Part shown: one piece after another, positions 10,611 to 22,810 of the stretch
Layout: each line of letters opens with the position of its first letter
Position numbering within the stretch: position 1 is the first letter of the stretch
NCBI GenBank assembly: GCA_030789695.1
Contig: CM061142.1
Location: 361,236,257 to 361,300,256, forward strand
DNA: 64,000 nucleotides
Direction: 5' to 3'
DNA from: Scilla litardierei
Taxonomy: Eukaryota > Streptophyta > Magnoliopsida > Asparagales > Asparagaceae
Translations under genes and position numbers: made by a program
Notes under the pieces: model-generated
Databases searched by the model: none
Told to the model about the DNA's origin: nothing
What the model saw: only the letters and a program-made list of their open reading frames with translations

Positions 10611-10703
10611 ATGCATGTGTTATATACATGCGTGGTTGTTTATTTTGTGCCTGTGGCATTTATAAACTGCGTGGATGTTTATATAAGCTAAAATGTGATT
10701 TTT

Positions 10704-10944
10704 GGTATCGGCCAATTTGATACCCTTTATATTCCTTGCAATTTTATTTTATTTTTGAGAGAATTTGTAAGTGAGGATTATATGTATTTATGACAAGGAC
10801 CGATGTACCGACAAATGAAGACGGAGGCCAAAATTGGAAAATATAGGGACCCATTCTGGGTTTCCAAATTGTATTTTTCTTTTGTTTATGGACTGTATAT
10901 TCGGACTTTGGACTTTGTATTTCTTTGGGTATCTGGCCGATCCC
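10704..10944 (+). other. C1 copy of the structured leader domain
   Basis: The arm ATCGGCCA (10707-10714) pairs with TGGCCGAT (10934-10941), and the outer GG pairs with CC. The inner position is A:U here and G:U in C2, so pairing is kept while sequence changes. The interior aligns with 5420-5658. It ends about 80 bases before the C1 gag ATG. Confidence 0.55.
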
Positions 10945-11022
10945 CACAATTTACTTATTTTATTTTTAATGCGTGAATTTTAATTTTAATTAATTCATGC
11001 TTATTTTAAATTGCGTATATAA

Positions 11023-12035
11023 ATGGCAAAATTGGCAAGCGTCGATTTCGAGGTACTCGATTCTGCAGGAAAAAATTAGCTGAGTTGGCGAGTGGACCTG
11101 AAGTTCCACTTGCGTTCGATGGCCCTCCTTGGCTCCATTTTGGCTCCTCCTTCGGCCCCAGCAGCGGCCGTTGCTTCTGCTACATCTAGCAGTAGCACTC
11201 CTACCACTGTTTACAACGTGGATAAGGCGAAATTCATAATCTACATTAGGAAACATATAGATCGGACCTTAAAGGCCCACTACCTAGCGGTAGAGGACCC
11301 AATGGAGCTGTGGACAGTGCTGGAAGAACGGTATAATCATCAAATTGATGTAATATTACCGCGTGCTAGTTATGAGTGGGAAAACCTCAGACTTCAGGAC
11401 TATAAGTCCGTCGCTAAGTATAATTCTGCACTTCATAATATCACCTCACGCCTGAAGTTGTGCGGTGAAGAAGTGACAGAACAACGCATGTTGGAAAAGA
11501 CATTTACCTCGTTTCACGAGAAAGATGCAATCCTCATGCAGTAGTATCGTGAACGCAACTTCACAAAATTCTTGATCTGATCTCATGCCTACTTAGGGCA
11601 GAGCAGAATCGAGATTTACTGCTAGCCCCTCATAATTTACGTCCAGCTGGCACTACACCTATCCCTGAAGCCCACCATGTTTCTCCCCAGAAGTGGAAAA
11701 ATAAGAAGAAGGCTAATAATAACAAAGGGAAAGCTGTGATGAAGAATGGACGAGGAGCAGCACCCCCGTCCAACAACAACAATACAGGAAAGAGTAACTT
11801 CATATGGAAGCAAAAGAACACTGACCAAGTGTCACTTCCTAAGAAGAACTGGGAGGATAAATGCCATAGATGCGGCATGACTGGCCATTGGTCCAGAATC
11901 TGCCACACTCCTCGCCACCTCCAGGAACTATATCAGGCGAGCCAGAAGTCTCTGCCTGAAACAAACTTGGCGGCTGTTCAGCCACCAATGATGTTCACTG
12001 CAAAAGACTTCGAGAACGACGACCTGCTCGATTAA
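11023..12035 (+). pseudogene. C1 gag with premature stops
   Basis: The ATG is at 11023-11025, and the start resembles that of C2 gag (ASVDFEVLD against ASVNFEVLE). A TAG at 11077-11079 ends it after 18 codons, then the frame is open again to about 11542 with the YEWENLRLQD motif. Further breaks follow before the intact CCHC knuckle at 11862-11903 (SRICHTP). An Ala/Ser/Pro-rich insertion at 11140-11205 is absent from C2. Confidence 0.85.
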
Positions 12036-12169
12036 GCTTCATCTTTTATCTATGCATTTAAAATTCAATGTTGCTTCATCTTTAGTTTGCTTTTGTATGA
12101 ACTTTTATTTGAATGTCATTTTACATTTACTTAAATAAAATTTCGTTTTGCTTATAGATGAAGTATGTA

Positions 12170-14800
12170 ATATTGTGGACAGTGCCTCGTTGCACTGGTG
12201 TAGCATTTATATTGCTCCCACATAAAAACGAGACTATAAGATGCAAACTTCTCCCCTTAAACATATAGGAATTTTCCAAGTTTCAAGGATATTTCGTTTA
12301 AACGAACATAACTTGAAAACTGTGGATAATAAATATTGAATATCAATATAAAACTCGTCAAGAGGATGGCCAGAAGACCATCTACTTACGATTTCATTGG
12401 ACCCCCGTCGGGCCCCTATCATTACAGATATTCATCCTAGAGAAAGCCAATTTGACTGAGCACCAGAAGTGCCTTTCATTGCCAGAGTTTTTTCAATCTG
12501 GTAAAATTGACTTGGTCATTCTGGATCAGCGATGATGGACGCATCATCAAATAAATCCATTGGAGAACCTGAAGATTCTTCAAAAGATTGAGTTTCCTTG
12601 TCCCCCTTTGTCGTAAGGGAAAACTTATAGAGAGACATTCCCTTCTGAAAGTGGGATTAGAGTCTCCTGGCTTCATTGAGAGAATACATGGTGATCTTTG
12701 CGGGCCTATTCACCCCGCAAGTGGCCCATTTTCGGTACTTCATTGTACTGATATATGCATCTACAAGATGGTCTTATGTGTGCCTTTATATTCACTCGCA
12801 ACATAGCTTTGTCAAAGCTTATAATGTGGGTGAATTCACTACACATATCATTCAAGACTTCCGCCATGCAACTGGCATTGATATTGAACATCCTGTAGCA
12901 TGTTCATACTCATAATGGGTTATCAGAGTCTCTGGCAAAGAGACTCCAATGGATTTCACGTCCATTGTATAATCCCAGTTGCATTTTGTATTTAGGGACC
13001 AACAGAATGCATTCCGCATCACTTATCACGATACGGCCCTCTTGTGGCCATATCTTATTGCTGATGCCGCTTGCTTATGGTTCACCACCAAGTCTTGATA
13101 ATTGTGAATTTGATGAGAAAATCTCATTGAAATAGGCACGCAGTCTAAAGAAGCCTGAAGCTTCTGAGACCATATCATGGGACACAAAAGTCCTCATCTC
13201 GTTATGATCCGCATACTTTTTCTGTGTGAAGTTGAGATCAAGATGATCCTTCACATTCAGACTAAAGTACATCAATTGACGAATAAATTTGCGGACAACC
13301 AGAAGATTGTTTGTTCACACGTCCATGTTGCCAACACGCCAGCTAGGATTGATATTCCCAAATATGGATGTAATCCACCGGCAGCAGAATTGGCTGTACC
13401 TCAATTGAAAAGAGGACACCTGCCAGGTTCAAAATATAAAATTCCTCAAAAGAGGAAGATTCCTGGATATATCAGAATGATCCAACCACAAGATGCTGAG
13501 CTCAGACGAGCAACCTCTCCCCTCCTAATTTTCCATGCAGAGGAAACAACATGAGAAACATCATTATATTACATACGTACTGGAGAGGTACTGGATAGAT
13601 ATAGCACAGTCGTCGACGACGGTTTTGCTTTCGTTATTGCCGTTCACGTCGCTGAATACGACGATGACGTCTACCCACTTTTCTATAGCGTAAACGCATA
13701 GAATGGCCAAAGTGGGACGAGGCAATAAGAGTAGAGCTAGACTCACTCTTGAAAAGCAAAGTCTTTGGACCAGTAGTACATACACCCGAATGTGTAAAAC
13801 CTGTGGAATATAATTCGGATTTCATAAGAAATTGAAATGAAGGGAATGTGATCATTTTCCTACTAAGCCTAAACTTCTCTGAAAAAGCCAATAAATGCAG
13901 CTCATGGACGTTGTGACTGCATATATATATGGCAATATAGATATAAAGATCTATATAAAACTTCCAGAAGGGTATACACTACCCCCAGAGATAAAAGAGA
14001 AACGTAGAAACGTCTTCTCCATAAAGGCTACAAAGATCATTAGTTGATCTTAATCAATATTCTGCCCGTGTATCTTTTTAGAAAGATCGTTGACAGGATT
14101 TGTGATAATCGCCGAACAAGTGGTCGACTTAAAGCTAATAGGATCTCCTGCAGAGACCATTGAGATATCAGATAGCTTTAAGCATACCTTGGAAATAAAA
14201 AACCTAGGTAAAACAAGGTATTGTCTCGGCTCACATATTAACATCTTCATGTTGGAACCCCTTAATATACTTCATACACCTGGAGTTTATGAAAAATGAT
14301 GTCCATTTGCCACCCATTAAAAATGGATGCTTAATTATGACACCTTCCAGTCGCTGGAAGAGGGGGAGGACATCCTAGGTCCCGAAGAGCCTAGCTCTAG
14401 TGTACTTGTTACACTTCTTTATCTGGCCAACTGCACGTATCTTTGATAGAACGTCTCCAGTAAAGTTATTAACCAGATACAGTGTTGTCCTGGAGAGCAA
14501 CACTAGACCAAGGATAAGCTGCTTCTGCGCAACTTCCAAGGGTCAATGAATATATATCGCATATGCAGGTTTAAAGATCATCACGATGACTAAAACACAA
14601 TAGGCTGTCCACCTCCTAAATATCTACACATCATCCTCCAATGACTACATCTTCTGATAAGCTCATCATCCAAGAAGCAAGTATTGAAAACGCTCAGCCA
14701 GGTCCAGCAGTACCTCACAGACACACTGAAGACTGATTCAATGAATACTTTAGTGGCGTCATCTACCAAACTTTGAAGAGCATTCTACTCCAGAACGTCA
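12170..14800 (+). pseudogene. C1 pol remnants
   Basis: The integrase core relic at 12676-12870 (HFRYFIVLIYASTRWSYVC) is split between frames. An RT-derived relic at 14090-14250 contains an IKNLGKTRYCLGSHI-like stretch, the region just after the RT catalytic centre. RNase H is suggested near 14390-14480. Numerous stops and shifts leave no functional domain. Confidence 0.7.
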
Positions 14801-14929
14801 CTGTTTTACTATAGCTGCTAGATGAGTGAAACTTGTATAGATGAGTGATGATTGTATTTTCTTTTAGAACATGATGGATGTATAGATGAATAGGAGATGA
14901 TTGTATAGATACATAGGAGATCTGCAAGC

Positions 14930-15136
14930 CTAAAGCTTGTACAGATCAGGGGGAGTCCCTCAATAGTTGTACTCTTTTCCCTTAAGCTGCTGGTTTTTCC
15001 CACTGGGTTTTCCACAGCCAAGGTTTTAACGAGGCAACCACAGTGGCTCTGGATCCAGAAGTATCCACCATATTAGCATACTGAATCCTGAAGTATTCAT
15101 ATGCTTAACCCAAGGTAATGGAGAGATGAGGTGGAG
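14930..15136 (+). other. C1 3' UTR with conserved Copia block
   Basis: Contains CAGGGGGAGT, TTTTTCCCACTGGGTTTTCC and TTTTAACGAGGCAA once, then the polypurine tract directly before the 3' LTR. Confidence 0.7.
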
Positions 15137-15320
15137 TGTTGTGAGTTGAGGGAGGCCTTTGGCCTCCCCCCTCAACATCTCACCATAACTCCACACTAAC
15201 TTAGTGGGTAGTCCCTCGGACTCCTATTCTCTAATTGAATATATATAGAGCCATGGCTTGTGCCATGGCTACTCCTCATTTTAGAGTTTATTTTGTTCTT
15301 CTCCCAACTATCTCTTAACA
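15137..15320 (+). repeat. C1 3' LTR
   Basis: Same length and ends as the 5' LTR, with only a few substitutions, for example one in each arm of the 12-bp hairpin. The flanking TTGGT duplication confirms that this is the end of the element. Confidence 0.93.
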
Positions 15321-15325
15321 TTGGT

Positions 15326-15880
15326 TTATTTATCATTTACAATAACCAAACATGAGTTATCAATAGTCATTCATGACTAATGCATGAGTCATGGTCCTAC
15401 ACTTGGACCTAGGCTTGATCCACTTGACATTAACTCACACACGAATCCCCTCCCATGGACAGCCACATATCAATGGCTAGCCAGTGGTGGTAGCCATCGG
15501 TTGCATGGTAGTCAACAGGTTGCCAGGTGTGGTTTGCTTGGTCAGGCCTGGCCAAGTAATCAACAGCCATGTAGGCAACATTGTGTAACTGCTAGTGATG
15601 CACATGCTATCTATTGGACTTTTGGTTAGGTCTGGAAGATGCTTTATTTAGTATTTTCTTTGAATCAAGAGTTTGTAACGTATTATGAACAATTTCAACC
15701 TACATCACAACTCTTTATGATGCGTTTGTCTCATAATCAAATCGATCAAAACTATGTGTGATCATTTGCCTAACGTATATATATATCATATACCTTTAGT
15801 TTTCTCTTTCCTTTATCATAATATCATATGGGGCACCAAAAGACAGAATTCACATGGGGCACCAAAAGACAGAATTACTG
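15326..15880. other. Unassigned sequence with a short tandem repeat
   Basis: No gene is seen. A 23-base unit beginning ATGGGGCACC is duplicated at 15828-15850 and 15854-15876, just before the truncated Copia fragment, and may mark its breakpoint. Confidence 0.5.
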
Positions 15881-16755
15881 GGAAAATCATGTATATGGTC
15901 GTGTCCTATACATCATGCCAAGTAGTATAGATGAAGAGAATTCTGAAAGATTTGAAGCAAGAGCAATGTGAATGTACTATTATTTTTTGTGATAACAAGT
16001 CTACAATCCATCTTGCAAAGAATTTCATCAATCAAGGAAGAACCAAGCATATTGATACAAGGTATCACTTCATACGAGAATTGGTTTCTGAAAAAGCAAT
16101 TGTGCTTCAACATTGCAAGTCATTTGATCAACTAGCTGATGGATTTACAAAGGCTTTGGACATCAAACAATTCATCAAATTCAGAAATGAGCTTGGGCTT
16201 AAACCCAGTCTGAATTAAAGGGAGGATATGTTGGAATTAATTCAGACTTGAAGTGCATTCGGCTGATCAGTAAGTGTGTTCAGCCAACTTCATAAGTATG
16301 TCTAAGTTGTGCACAAGTATGTTCAGCCTTAAAGCTAAGTATGTTCAGCTGCTGAAAAAAAGGAGCTTAGCTGTATGCAAAGTAATTCTATTCTTTGAGA
16401 AAGCAAGTACCTTGAGATTTGTGTATTTTGTCTAGTGTAGTAAATACTTGTACTAGTTGATATAAGCTCTTGACAGAGCATAATTGTATGTATGGGAACT
16501 ATAAGTTGTAGAAGTGAAAGAATGATGTACATGTAATTAAAAAAAGGAAAAAAAAGAAAGAAGAGAGAGTAAGATCTCTAAGAAAAAGATCAGTAAAAAA
16601 TATCCAGGAAGGAGAAGAAAAAAGAGCTTTAGCTTTGCTTGAAATTTGTGTGAAAAATTCCAGAAAAATTGTTTTTCCTCATTCCGTCAAATTTGTGTTT
16701 TGTGTACACACTTGTAGTGTATTGTGTACACACTTAAGTGCTTGTCTGTACACAG
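15880..16755 (+). mobile_element. Truncated Copia 3' end: RNase H tail plus 3' LTR
   Basis: 15931-16218 is open and encodes the C-terminal Copia RNase H with IIFCDNKSTIHLAKN, KHIDTRYHFIRE and QLADGFTKALD. The residue before its first Met is a TAG where a Trp codon is usual. A purine tract (AAAGGGAGGATA) precedes TGTTGGAATTAATTC at 16229, the LTR start. The LTR probably ends in the TG/CA-rich stretch near 16755, but that end is uncertain. Nothing of the element remains upstream of about 15880. Confidence 0.75.
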
Positions 16756-17590
16756 ATATATTGAAATTATGGACTTCCTGTCATTGTATATAACTCGGAT
16801 TTGCATTTAGACGTGTGGACGCACACGTGATGCATTATTTATCACATATATATTACTAAAGAATTAATTTAGGACTTAATTGTAATGATCAAATTAAGTT
16901 TTATGGTCCTATTTAATTAATAAAAATTGTGGGGACTTATTTTTAAATGTGTGGAATTTCTGATGCAATTACTAATTTGTGATGGGCTAATTAGTAAAAT
17001 GCAAAATCTATAAATAAGGGGGTGTGGTCCCTTGTTGACGTACATTATATTTTTTACGCTCTCTCATTTAGAAAAGTGCGTAAGAAAACAAAAGAGAGAA
17101 GAAAAGGGCTTCTCATCTCCCTCTCTCCATTCGTACGATCAATAAGAAGATCTACATCCAGATTTCTTCTTCTTCTTCATGGATTCTGGTAATGTTTCAA
17201 ACAATTTCTAGACAATATTCTTCATGAATTTCAAGTTTTTTCAAGATATATTGTAATTGGAACACAGTTATTCCAGTTTCCTGCACACTATTGTTTACAC
17301 AGATCCTTCTTTGTTTTCACCTCCTCCCCTCAAAAGATCATGTCTTTGGCTACTGAGCTTTGCCTCAGCATCCAGCAGATCTATTGTTTACTTACATAAA
17401 TAATTACAGTGTTTTCAAAAAAAATTTTATAGAGATAATTACATTTGTATCATCATTGAATTATGAGAATGTTTTAGAAGAACAGACAGAAACGTGTTGG
17501 AATATAATACATGACTCAATCATTTCACAATTTAGAAGTTTGGTGTAATGCCACAAACTTAAAGAAAATCTAGATAGTTAGCTTATTATG
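16756..17590. other. AT-rich promoter-like tract, no gene recognised
   Basis: A TATA box-like TCTATAAATAAGG lies near 17007, followed by a pyrimidine-rich leader (TCTCCCTCTCTCC) and an ATG near 17179 that opens only a very short frame. This resembles the R/U5 part of an LTR or an orphan promoter. I cannot connect it to any element. Confidence 0.35.
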
Positions 17591-18970
17591 TCAACCGTCA
17601 TGGTGATTATCATGGGCGGTGCATGAGCATATCTTGCATCGACACCTATGTTGACCGGTTATGCCACGCTCTTGGCAGACGTGCTTGCTTGCTTGCTCAC
17701 CTCCTTGCCACATTGACGATCTTAGTATGCCGCTTCCATGTCACAAAAAGCCAATCTATGCAATGAAGAACTCATCAGAGATCCGTTCCCATATATTTTC
17801 AGGTACTGCAGGAGATGATGTGATGATGCGAGGAAAGGTGGCAAGATATGAACTAAAACATTATCATCACTCGTTTGAGAAACTTGGATTTGTACATGTA
17901 AACTTGTACTAACAGCTAGTTCTGTTGTGTATGTGATAGCAACCCTAGTTATAAGGAAATGGATATGAATGATATAAACGGAAAGGGACACGAATGAGAG
18001 GAGCATGAATGAAACAACAACTGCAAATATACAAATAATTATTAAGAGCAGGATTAACATAATGTCAATAATTGTTTGACCTCGAAATGCGGAATGAAAG
18101 TGGAGTAGTACAACAGACCGGCAACAGGAAGTACATGCTAGCTACTTGATAGCTTGGTGAGATCTCTAGCTAGCCAAACTCTGTGTACTGCCAAGAGGGT
18201 GTCTTTGGAATATTTTCTTGCTTTTCTTTTCCTGTAAATTGAAGCTATCTCTCAACGACCACTCTCAACCGAGTGATAGATCGAGGAGACGGTCTAATTT
18301 AGAAGGAAATTTATAGATGTAGAACACCTAGACGCGAACGAATCTTCTTCGTCTTTAACTAAATTCATGAAACGGCAGAATCTGAGGCGATACTAGACTT
18401 TCTACTACAAGTAAACCTCTTAACAAACAACCAAGCGGCCGGGGGGTTTCATTGCTTTTGGTTTTCCGCGACGATCACTGACTGATAATTTGCAGTGTGC
18501 CTCAAGCGTCTGAGGCTCGGCACACCCTTGAAGGACGAGAAAAAAAGATTAATTTTACTTCAGGGAAATCTTACAAATATGCATCCATATTCCATATGTA
18601 ATTAATTTTATTCACCTCCTACGCTTCAAAATGTCAGTAAAAACAATTCCCCATCATATCATTTCATAAATAAATGCCAAACTACTAGACCTTCGACCTC
18701 CTAAATGACAGAAATCTATGGCTGGAAATAACAGAAATATTCAACTGTTTATACTCTCAATTTAAAGTGCATGAAATTGTATCAAATAACGATATTCCAT
18801 GTTCATTCTTAGACAAAAACAAATAGTTCGAATACCTAAACAGATTGACAACCAACTCACCAATCAGGAAAAATTGAACCAAATACAACTGCGAAGCACA
18901 TAAGCCAAAAATGCGGCCTCTCATGTATAAGCTGACAACTATTATCAATTTGTGAGTGTTAAAAAACTTA
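17590..18970 (+). other. FRO-locus segmental copy A, upstream part
   Basis: 17590-18345 is closely similar to 20735-21540 (shared GGGCGGTGCATG, CTTGCTTGCTTGCTCACC, ATGAAGAACTCATCAGAGATCC and GATAGATCGAG). 18350-18970 is similar to 37293-37905 (ATGAAACGGCAGAATCTGAGG, GGGGGGTTTCATTGCTTTTGG). No open reading frame of note. It precedes FRO exon 2 and exon 3 relics, so it is the 5' flank or intron of a decayed FRO paralogue. Confidence 0.7.
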
Positions 18971-19695
18971 TATACAATCTGATACACACTTCCCCAGTTC
19001 TATTAATATTCGTAGCAGTTCTCGGGTGTGTTTATCTCCACATGGTGAAGAGAAGCGATAACGTAAAAACGTACGCATACTTTGTACGTTATTTTCGCAT
19101 ATATTTAGATTGTTAAAGGTTGGGCAAAGCGAATGTATGTCCATATTCATGTTCATTACCTAGAAAAATGAGAATACTCTGAATTGACATATCCGCTTTA
19201 TGTTTTCATTTCTCCAACACTTTCTCTTTTCCCCCCTTTTTCGATGAGGGAATCATGTCCTCAATGTTTTACAAAAGGGTTCAGTCTAGACCTAATAAAA
19301 AGGGTGTAATTATGGTTTAGTTTTGGATCATGTGCATGCATTAACAATAGATTCAAAAAATAGTTGTTCTAATTATATATGCTCATATATGGAGTAATGC
19401 ATATAAAACACGCTCTTGTGTATCAAATGGCAGCTAGTTATTTTCTTGACCAGAAAAAACATTATATTATTCATTTTCTCTTACCATGGTAAAGTAACCG
19501 ATCTTCTTGATGAATGGAATAGGCCGGTGATTATAAAAAAAGGCCCTCTTGGTGTCGTGTCTCGGCCATGGAGCTTTCGAGTTTATTTTCATGTTTCTAG
19601 CCTTTGTCGGTTGGTCCCTGTCCATGTCTTTTGTCACGGGGTTTTCACGTATAACTCCGGCGGCTGCAGCAGCACACGACATCACAATGTATAGG
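18971..19695 (+). pseudogene. FRO pseudogene A: exon 2 and exon 3
   Basis: Exon 2 (about 18971-19070) reads FPVLLIFVAVLGCVYLHMVK and ends at a GT donor (GTACGC) at 19071, in the same place as in the minus-strand FRO; its acceptor is lost. Exon 3 (about 19500-19695) reads RPVIIKKGPLGVVS, then shifts frame twice before FLAFVGWSLSMSFVTGFSRI. The ferric reductase would be truncated, and no exon 1 is seen upstream. Opposite in orientation to FRO at 1-905. Confidence 0.8.
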
Positions 19696-19744
19696 ATACC
19701 ATCCAACATTCGCATACGCGCGCACGCACGCATAGACATCTAAA

Positions 19745-20725
19745 CATAAATAGAACTTTTCTTGAACTTAGGTCGTCTTCTTTTTAACAAACATATTAAG
19801 AAGATTGTGATGATTCGTTAAATCCATATATATTTGTATGTATCCCAAAGTAGTCCACTACAACTATAAGAATACTCGACTACAGTAGACTGGAGAGTCG
19901 GCCACTCTTAACACTGTAGTCAACTACTTTGATATAACAACTCAGAAAACGCAGTTCCGTGATTTTCACAATGCTGTTTTTCCGAGTCGTTGGAGCGGTG
20001 TTTTTGAAAATATTTACAAAGGTTTTTCTCCCCTTTATAAGTTGATTTTTGATTAGGATTTGGTAGAGAATTAATTGCCAAAATCTTAAAGAGAAAAAGA
20101 TTTTCTTATCCAAACCTTTTAAGCATTAAAACATCATCTCTTTGCCAAGCTTCAAAAAGTTTTTATGCTTCTCTTGTGTCAATCTTCTTGATCTCTTTTT
20201 AAATTTACTTAATTATATTCTTTGGTGATGAAGATTGACCAACTATAGCATCACTTCAACACAAGAGCTTCATTCAAGGCTATGTGTCATTATAAACACT
20301 TATACATTATTGTAAGTAATTCTCACTTGGATTGGTGAGTGTAAATCCTTATTGGAGACAAAGTGTTTTGTAAAAGCCATCTTGTAGGTAGGCATGGAAA
20401 ATTTCTTATTGTATGTGATGTGTTGTAACTATTTGTTCAAATAGAAAATGGAAAACCCAACGGAGATTTCGGAACTGGACGTAGCACTGGAAGGTTAAAG
20501 CAGGATAAAATTTGTGTGTTTACGAATTGTACCATTAATGTCTCTCTTTTACTTGCATTTCATTTCCGCTACACATCTTTATTATTGCAAGTATTATTGG
20601 TTGATTAAGATAAAATTAGGTTACACTAATTTTGACCTTAGGGAAAAAATTCTAGAGATGATTTAATTTTTCATAAACACTATTCACACCCTCCTCTTGT
20701 GTTTTCCTTACCATCTCAGGATATA
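19745..20725 (+). repeat. Copia LTR relic (Sirevirus-like), solo
   Basis: The right end is GGATATAACA at 20725. Features typical of Sirevirus LTR or leader ends are visible: TTGGTGAGTGTAAATCC, ACTATTTGTTCAAATAG and CCCAACGGAGATTTCGGAAC. A second, interrupted copy lies at 37946-38087 plus 43829-44133. The left end is not clear; a decayed palindrome cluster (19855-19935) is near it. The lineage call is tentative. Confidence 0.6.
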
Positions 20726-20734
20726 ACAATGGTG

Positions 20735-21540
20735 AATAAAATGGGCGGTGCATGTGCCTATCTTGCGCAAACACCTATATTGACAAGTTATACCATGCTC
20801 TTGGCATATGTGTTTGCTTGCTTGCTCACCTCCTTGCCATGTTGGCAATCTTAGTATGGAGCTTCCATGTCCCTAAAAGCCAATCTATTAAATGAAGAAC
20901 TCATCAGAGATCCATCCCCATAAATTTTCAGGCATTATACCGCAGGAGGTGATGTGATGATGCGAGGAAATGTGGCAATATATAAACTAAAACAATATTA
21001 TCAGTTGTGTTATAAACTTGGATTTCTATACGTAAACTTGTAGTTAATAGCTAGTTCTGTTGTGTGTGTGATAGCAACCCTAGTTATAAGGAAATGGATA
21101 TGAATGATATAAACGGAAAGGGACACAAATGCGAGGAGAATAAATGAAAGAACAAATGCAATTATGCAAATTATTAAGAGCAGGATAAACATAATGTCAA
21201 CTGATCATCTCTCATGCTATCATTAAGGGTTTGACCTCAAAATGTGGCATGAATGTGGAGTAGTACAACAAACCGATATAACAGTACATATGGAATGACG
21301 CGTGGAACAGCTTGATTGGACAACAACTGGAAGTACATGCTTCAGCTTGATAGCTTGGTGAGATCTCTAGCTAGCCAAACTCTTTGTACTGCCAAGATGG
21401 TGTCTCAGTGTCTGTCGAATGTGTTGCATTTCTTTTGCTGTAAATAGAAGCTAGCTCTCAACGAGTACTCAACCGAGTGATAGATCGAGTTGAAGGTCTA
21501 ATTTAGAAAGAAATTTAGAGATGAAGAACACAGCCGCAAA
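20735..21540 (+). other. FRO-locus segmental copy B, upstream part
   Basis: Paralogous to 17590-18345, ending at the hAT target site GCCGCAAA. No gene of its own. The copies differ by small indels and substitutions spread evenly. Confidence 0.7.
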
Positions 21541-21939
21541 CAGGGGCGGAACCAGCCTTAGATGGCCGGGGGGGTCGGGCGGCGTTGCAAATTCAAATAG
21601 TGTTGGGTCTTTATATTATAGTTGTTTGTAAGTCCACTTGCTTCTTAGTGGTTTGGTGTTCTGGTTAAAGCTGTTGTTTACGATTTGGGCGCCTCATGTT
21701 CGATTCCCTCTTGTGTTATATTGTATATATATTTTTTGCATTCTTAAATGTTTATACCTTAAGTTTATTTTTTGAAAAAAAAAATAAGATGGCTTCAGGA
21801 ATCGAAGCTCAGGCCCCCTAGACCGCCGCCCAAGTTGATATGCTCTGACCACAACACCAATTGGAACTTCATGTTAATGGTTTCACACCAAACATAATAT
21901 AGAAATCATGTCTATATATAAACGTAAGTTTTGAAAAAT

Positions 21940-21975
<36 letters not shown>

Positions 21976-22008
21976 CCCCCCCCCAGCTTGTGCGTGGGTC
22001 CGCCCCTG
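21541..22008. mobile_element. Non-autonomous hAT-type element (MITE-like)
   Basis: 468 bp with terminal inverted repeats CAGGGGCGGAACCAG at the left and the complement of CAGGGGCGGACCCAC at the right. It is flanked by a perfect 8-bp duplication GCCGCAAA (21533-21540 and 22009-22016), the hAT target-site size. No coding capacity. It contains a G run of about 30 at 21941-21970 joined to a C run. Paralogous copy A at about 18322-18350 shows the site without the element. Confidence 0.88.
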
Positions 22009-22016
22009 GCCGCAAA

Positions 22017-22417
22017 TGAATCTTCTTCGTCGACTTCTTCTATGCAAGAAAAGAAGAAGGGGGTTATAGTAATGATGGCAATGAAACTTTGTGATTGCCC
22101 TAGTGTTTATGGGTTGGCTTATGATGCTTATAATGATGCCCACTAATACTTACAGGACCATTTTATTCCCAGAGTTCCCCTCGGCAACGAAATATACTTA
22201 GTTTGGAACACAAGTTTTCACATAAATGATTATCTTCTCTTGTGTGTGTTTGGGGGGGGGGGGGGGGGGGGGGGGGGGGTGTGTGTGTGTGTGTGTGTGT
22301 CTGTGACACACACAGAGAGTTTTCACTATTCATTAGTGCTATTGAATGACACATTAGTTTTCACTAGTCATTAATGATATTGAATGACACATTAGTTACT
22401 AATTTGATGGTTTGCAG
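22017..22417 (+). other. Copy B between the hAT element and FRO exon 2, with simple repeats
   Basis: An ATG at 22040 opens EKKKGVIVMMAMKLC, which weakly resembles the FRO exon 1 stretch SLMILKAMKLLL, so a decayed exon 1 is possible but unproven. A long G run followed by (GT)n lies at about 22250-22302. The 22411-22417 stretch is a good splice acceptor (TTTGCAG). Confidence 0.4.
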
Positions 22418-22467
22418 GGATGTACATGCTGATATACACTTTCCCAGTTCTATTCGTAGCTGTTCTC

Positions 22468-22805
22468 TGATAGCCCTGACACTCAACTCACGGCAGCAAT
22501 GAACAAAACAAAGCATACCACTTGTCAAAAAAAGAAACCTGCGGCTATTTTGATTGGATGCTTCAACTTGCTGCTTTTGATTTCTTTCTCATTGCTATTT
22601 AATGCGAAAACACAACAGAAAAAACCGAACATGCCGCATCGTGCGCAACGTTCTCATCGTGAGAAACAAACCTACCTGGACTCGGTCATCCGCGAGACAC
22701 GTTCGCCCCACGCTCCTATTTGCATGGCCTGACATCGTGGCCTCGTTTTATTTGTGCCAAACTAACCAACGAAAAAGGAGGAGAAGAACACCGAGATTAT
22801 TTAAC
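22468..22805 (-). repeat. Copia-A supernumerary LTR
   Basis: A near-complete third LTR copy at the outer left edge, separated from the true 3' LTR by only CCACT (22806-22810). On the element strand this is AGTGG, the same five bases that follow the 5' LTR at its primer-binding site. It lacks the terminal base expected at its inner end. Confidence 0.85.
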
Positions 22806-22810
22806 CCACT

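Larger units (their letters stand above)
1983..15320 (+). mobile_element. Copia LTR retrotransposon C1 (host of nested C2)
   Basis: LTRs of 184 bp lie at 1983-2166 and 15137-15320, both starting TGTTGTGAG and ending CTTAACA. Target-site duplication TTGGT is perfect (1978-1982 and 15321-15325). A polypurine tract (GGTGGAG) precedes the 3' LTR. Internal order on the plus strand is leader, gag with CCHC knuckle, integrase, RT and RNase H relics, and 3' UTR, i.e. the Ty1/Copia order. C2 is inserted in the leader at 3629/3630. The gag carries an in-frame stop and pol is full of stops, so C1 is dead. The LTRs are unusually short; I do not assign a lineage. Confidence 0.92.

Noticed and set aside
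22250..22302. G-run plus (GT)n as a functional element
   Set aside because: Simple microsatellite sequence without further support.
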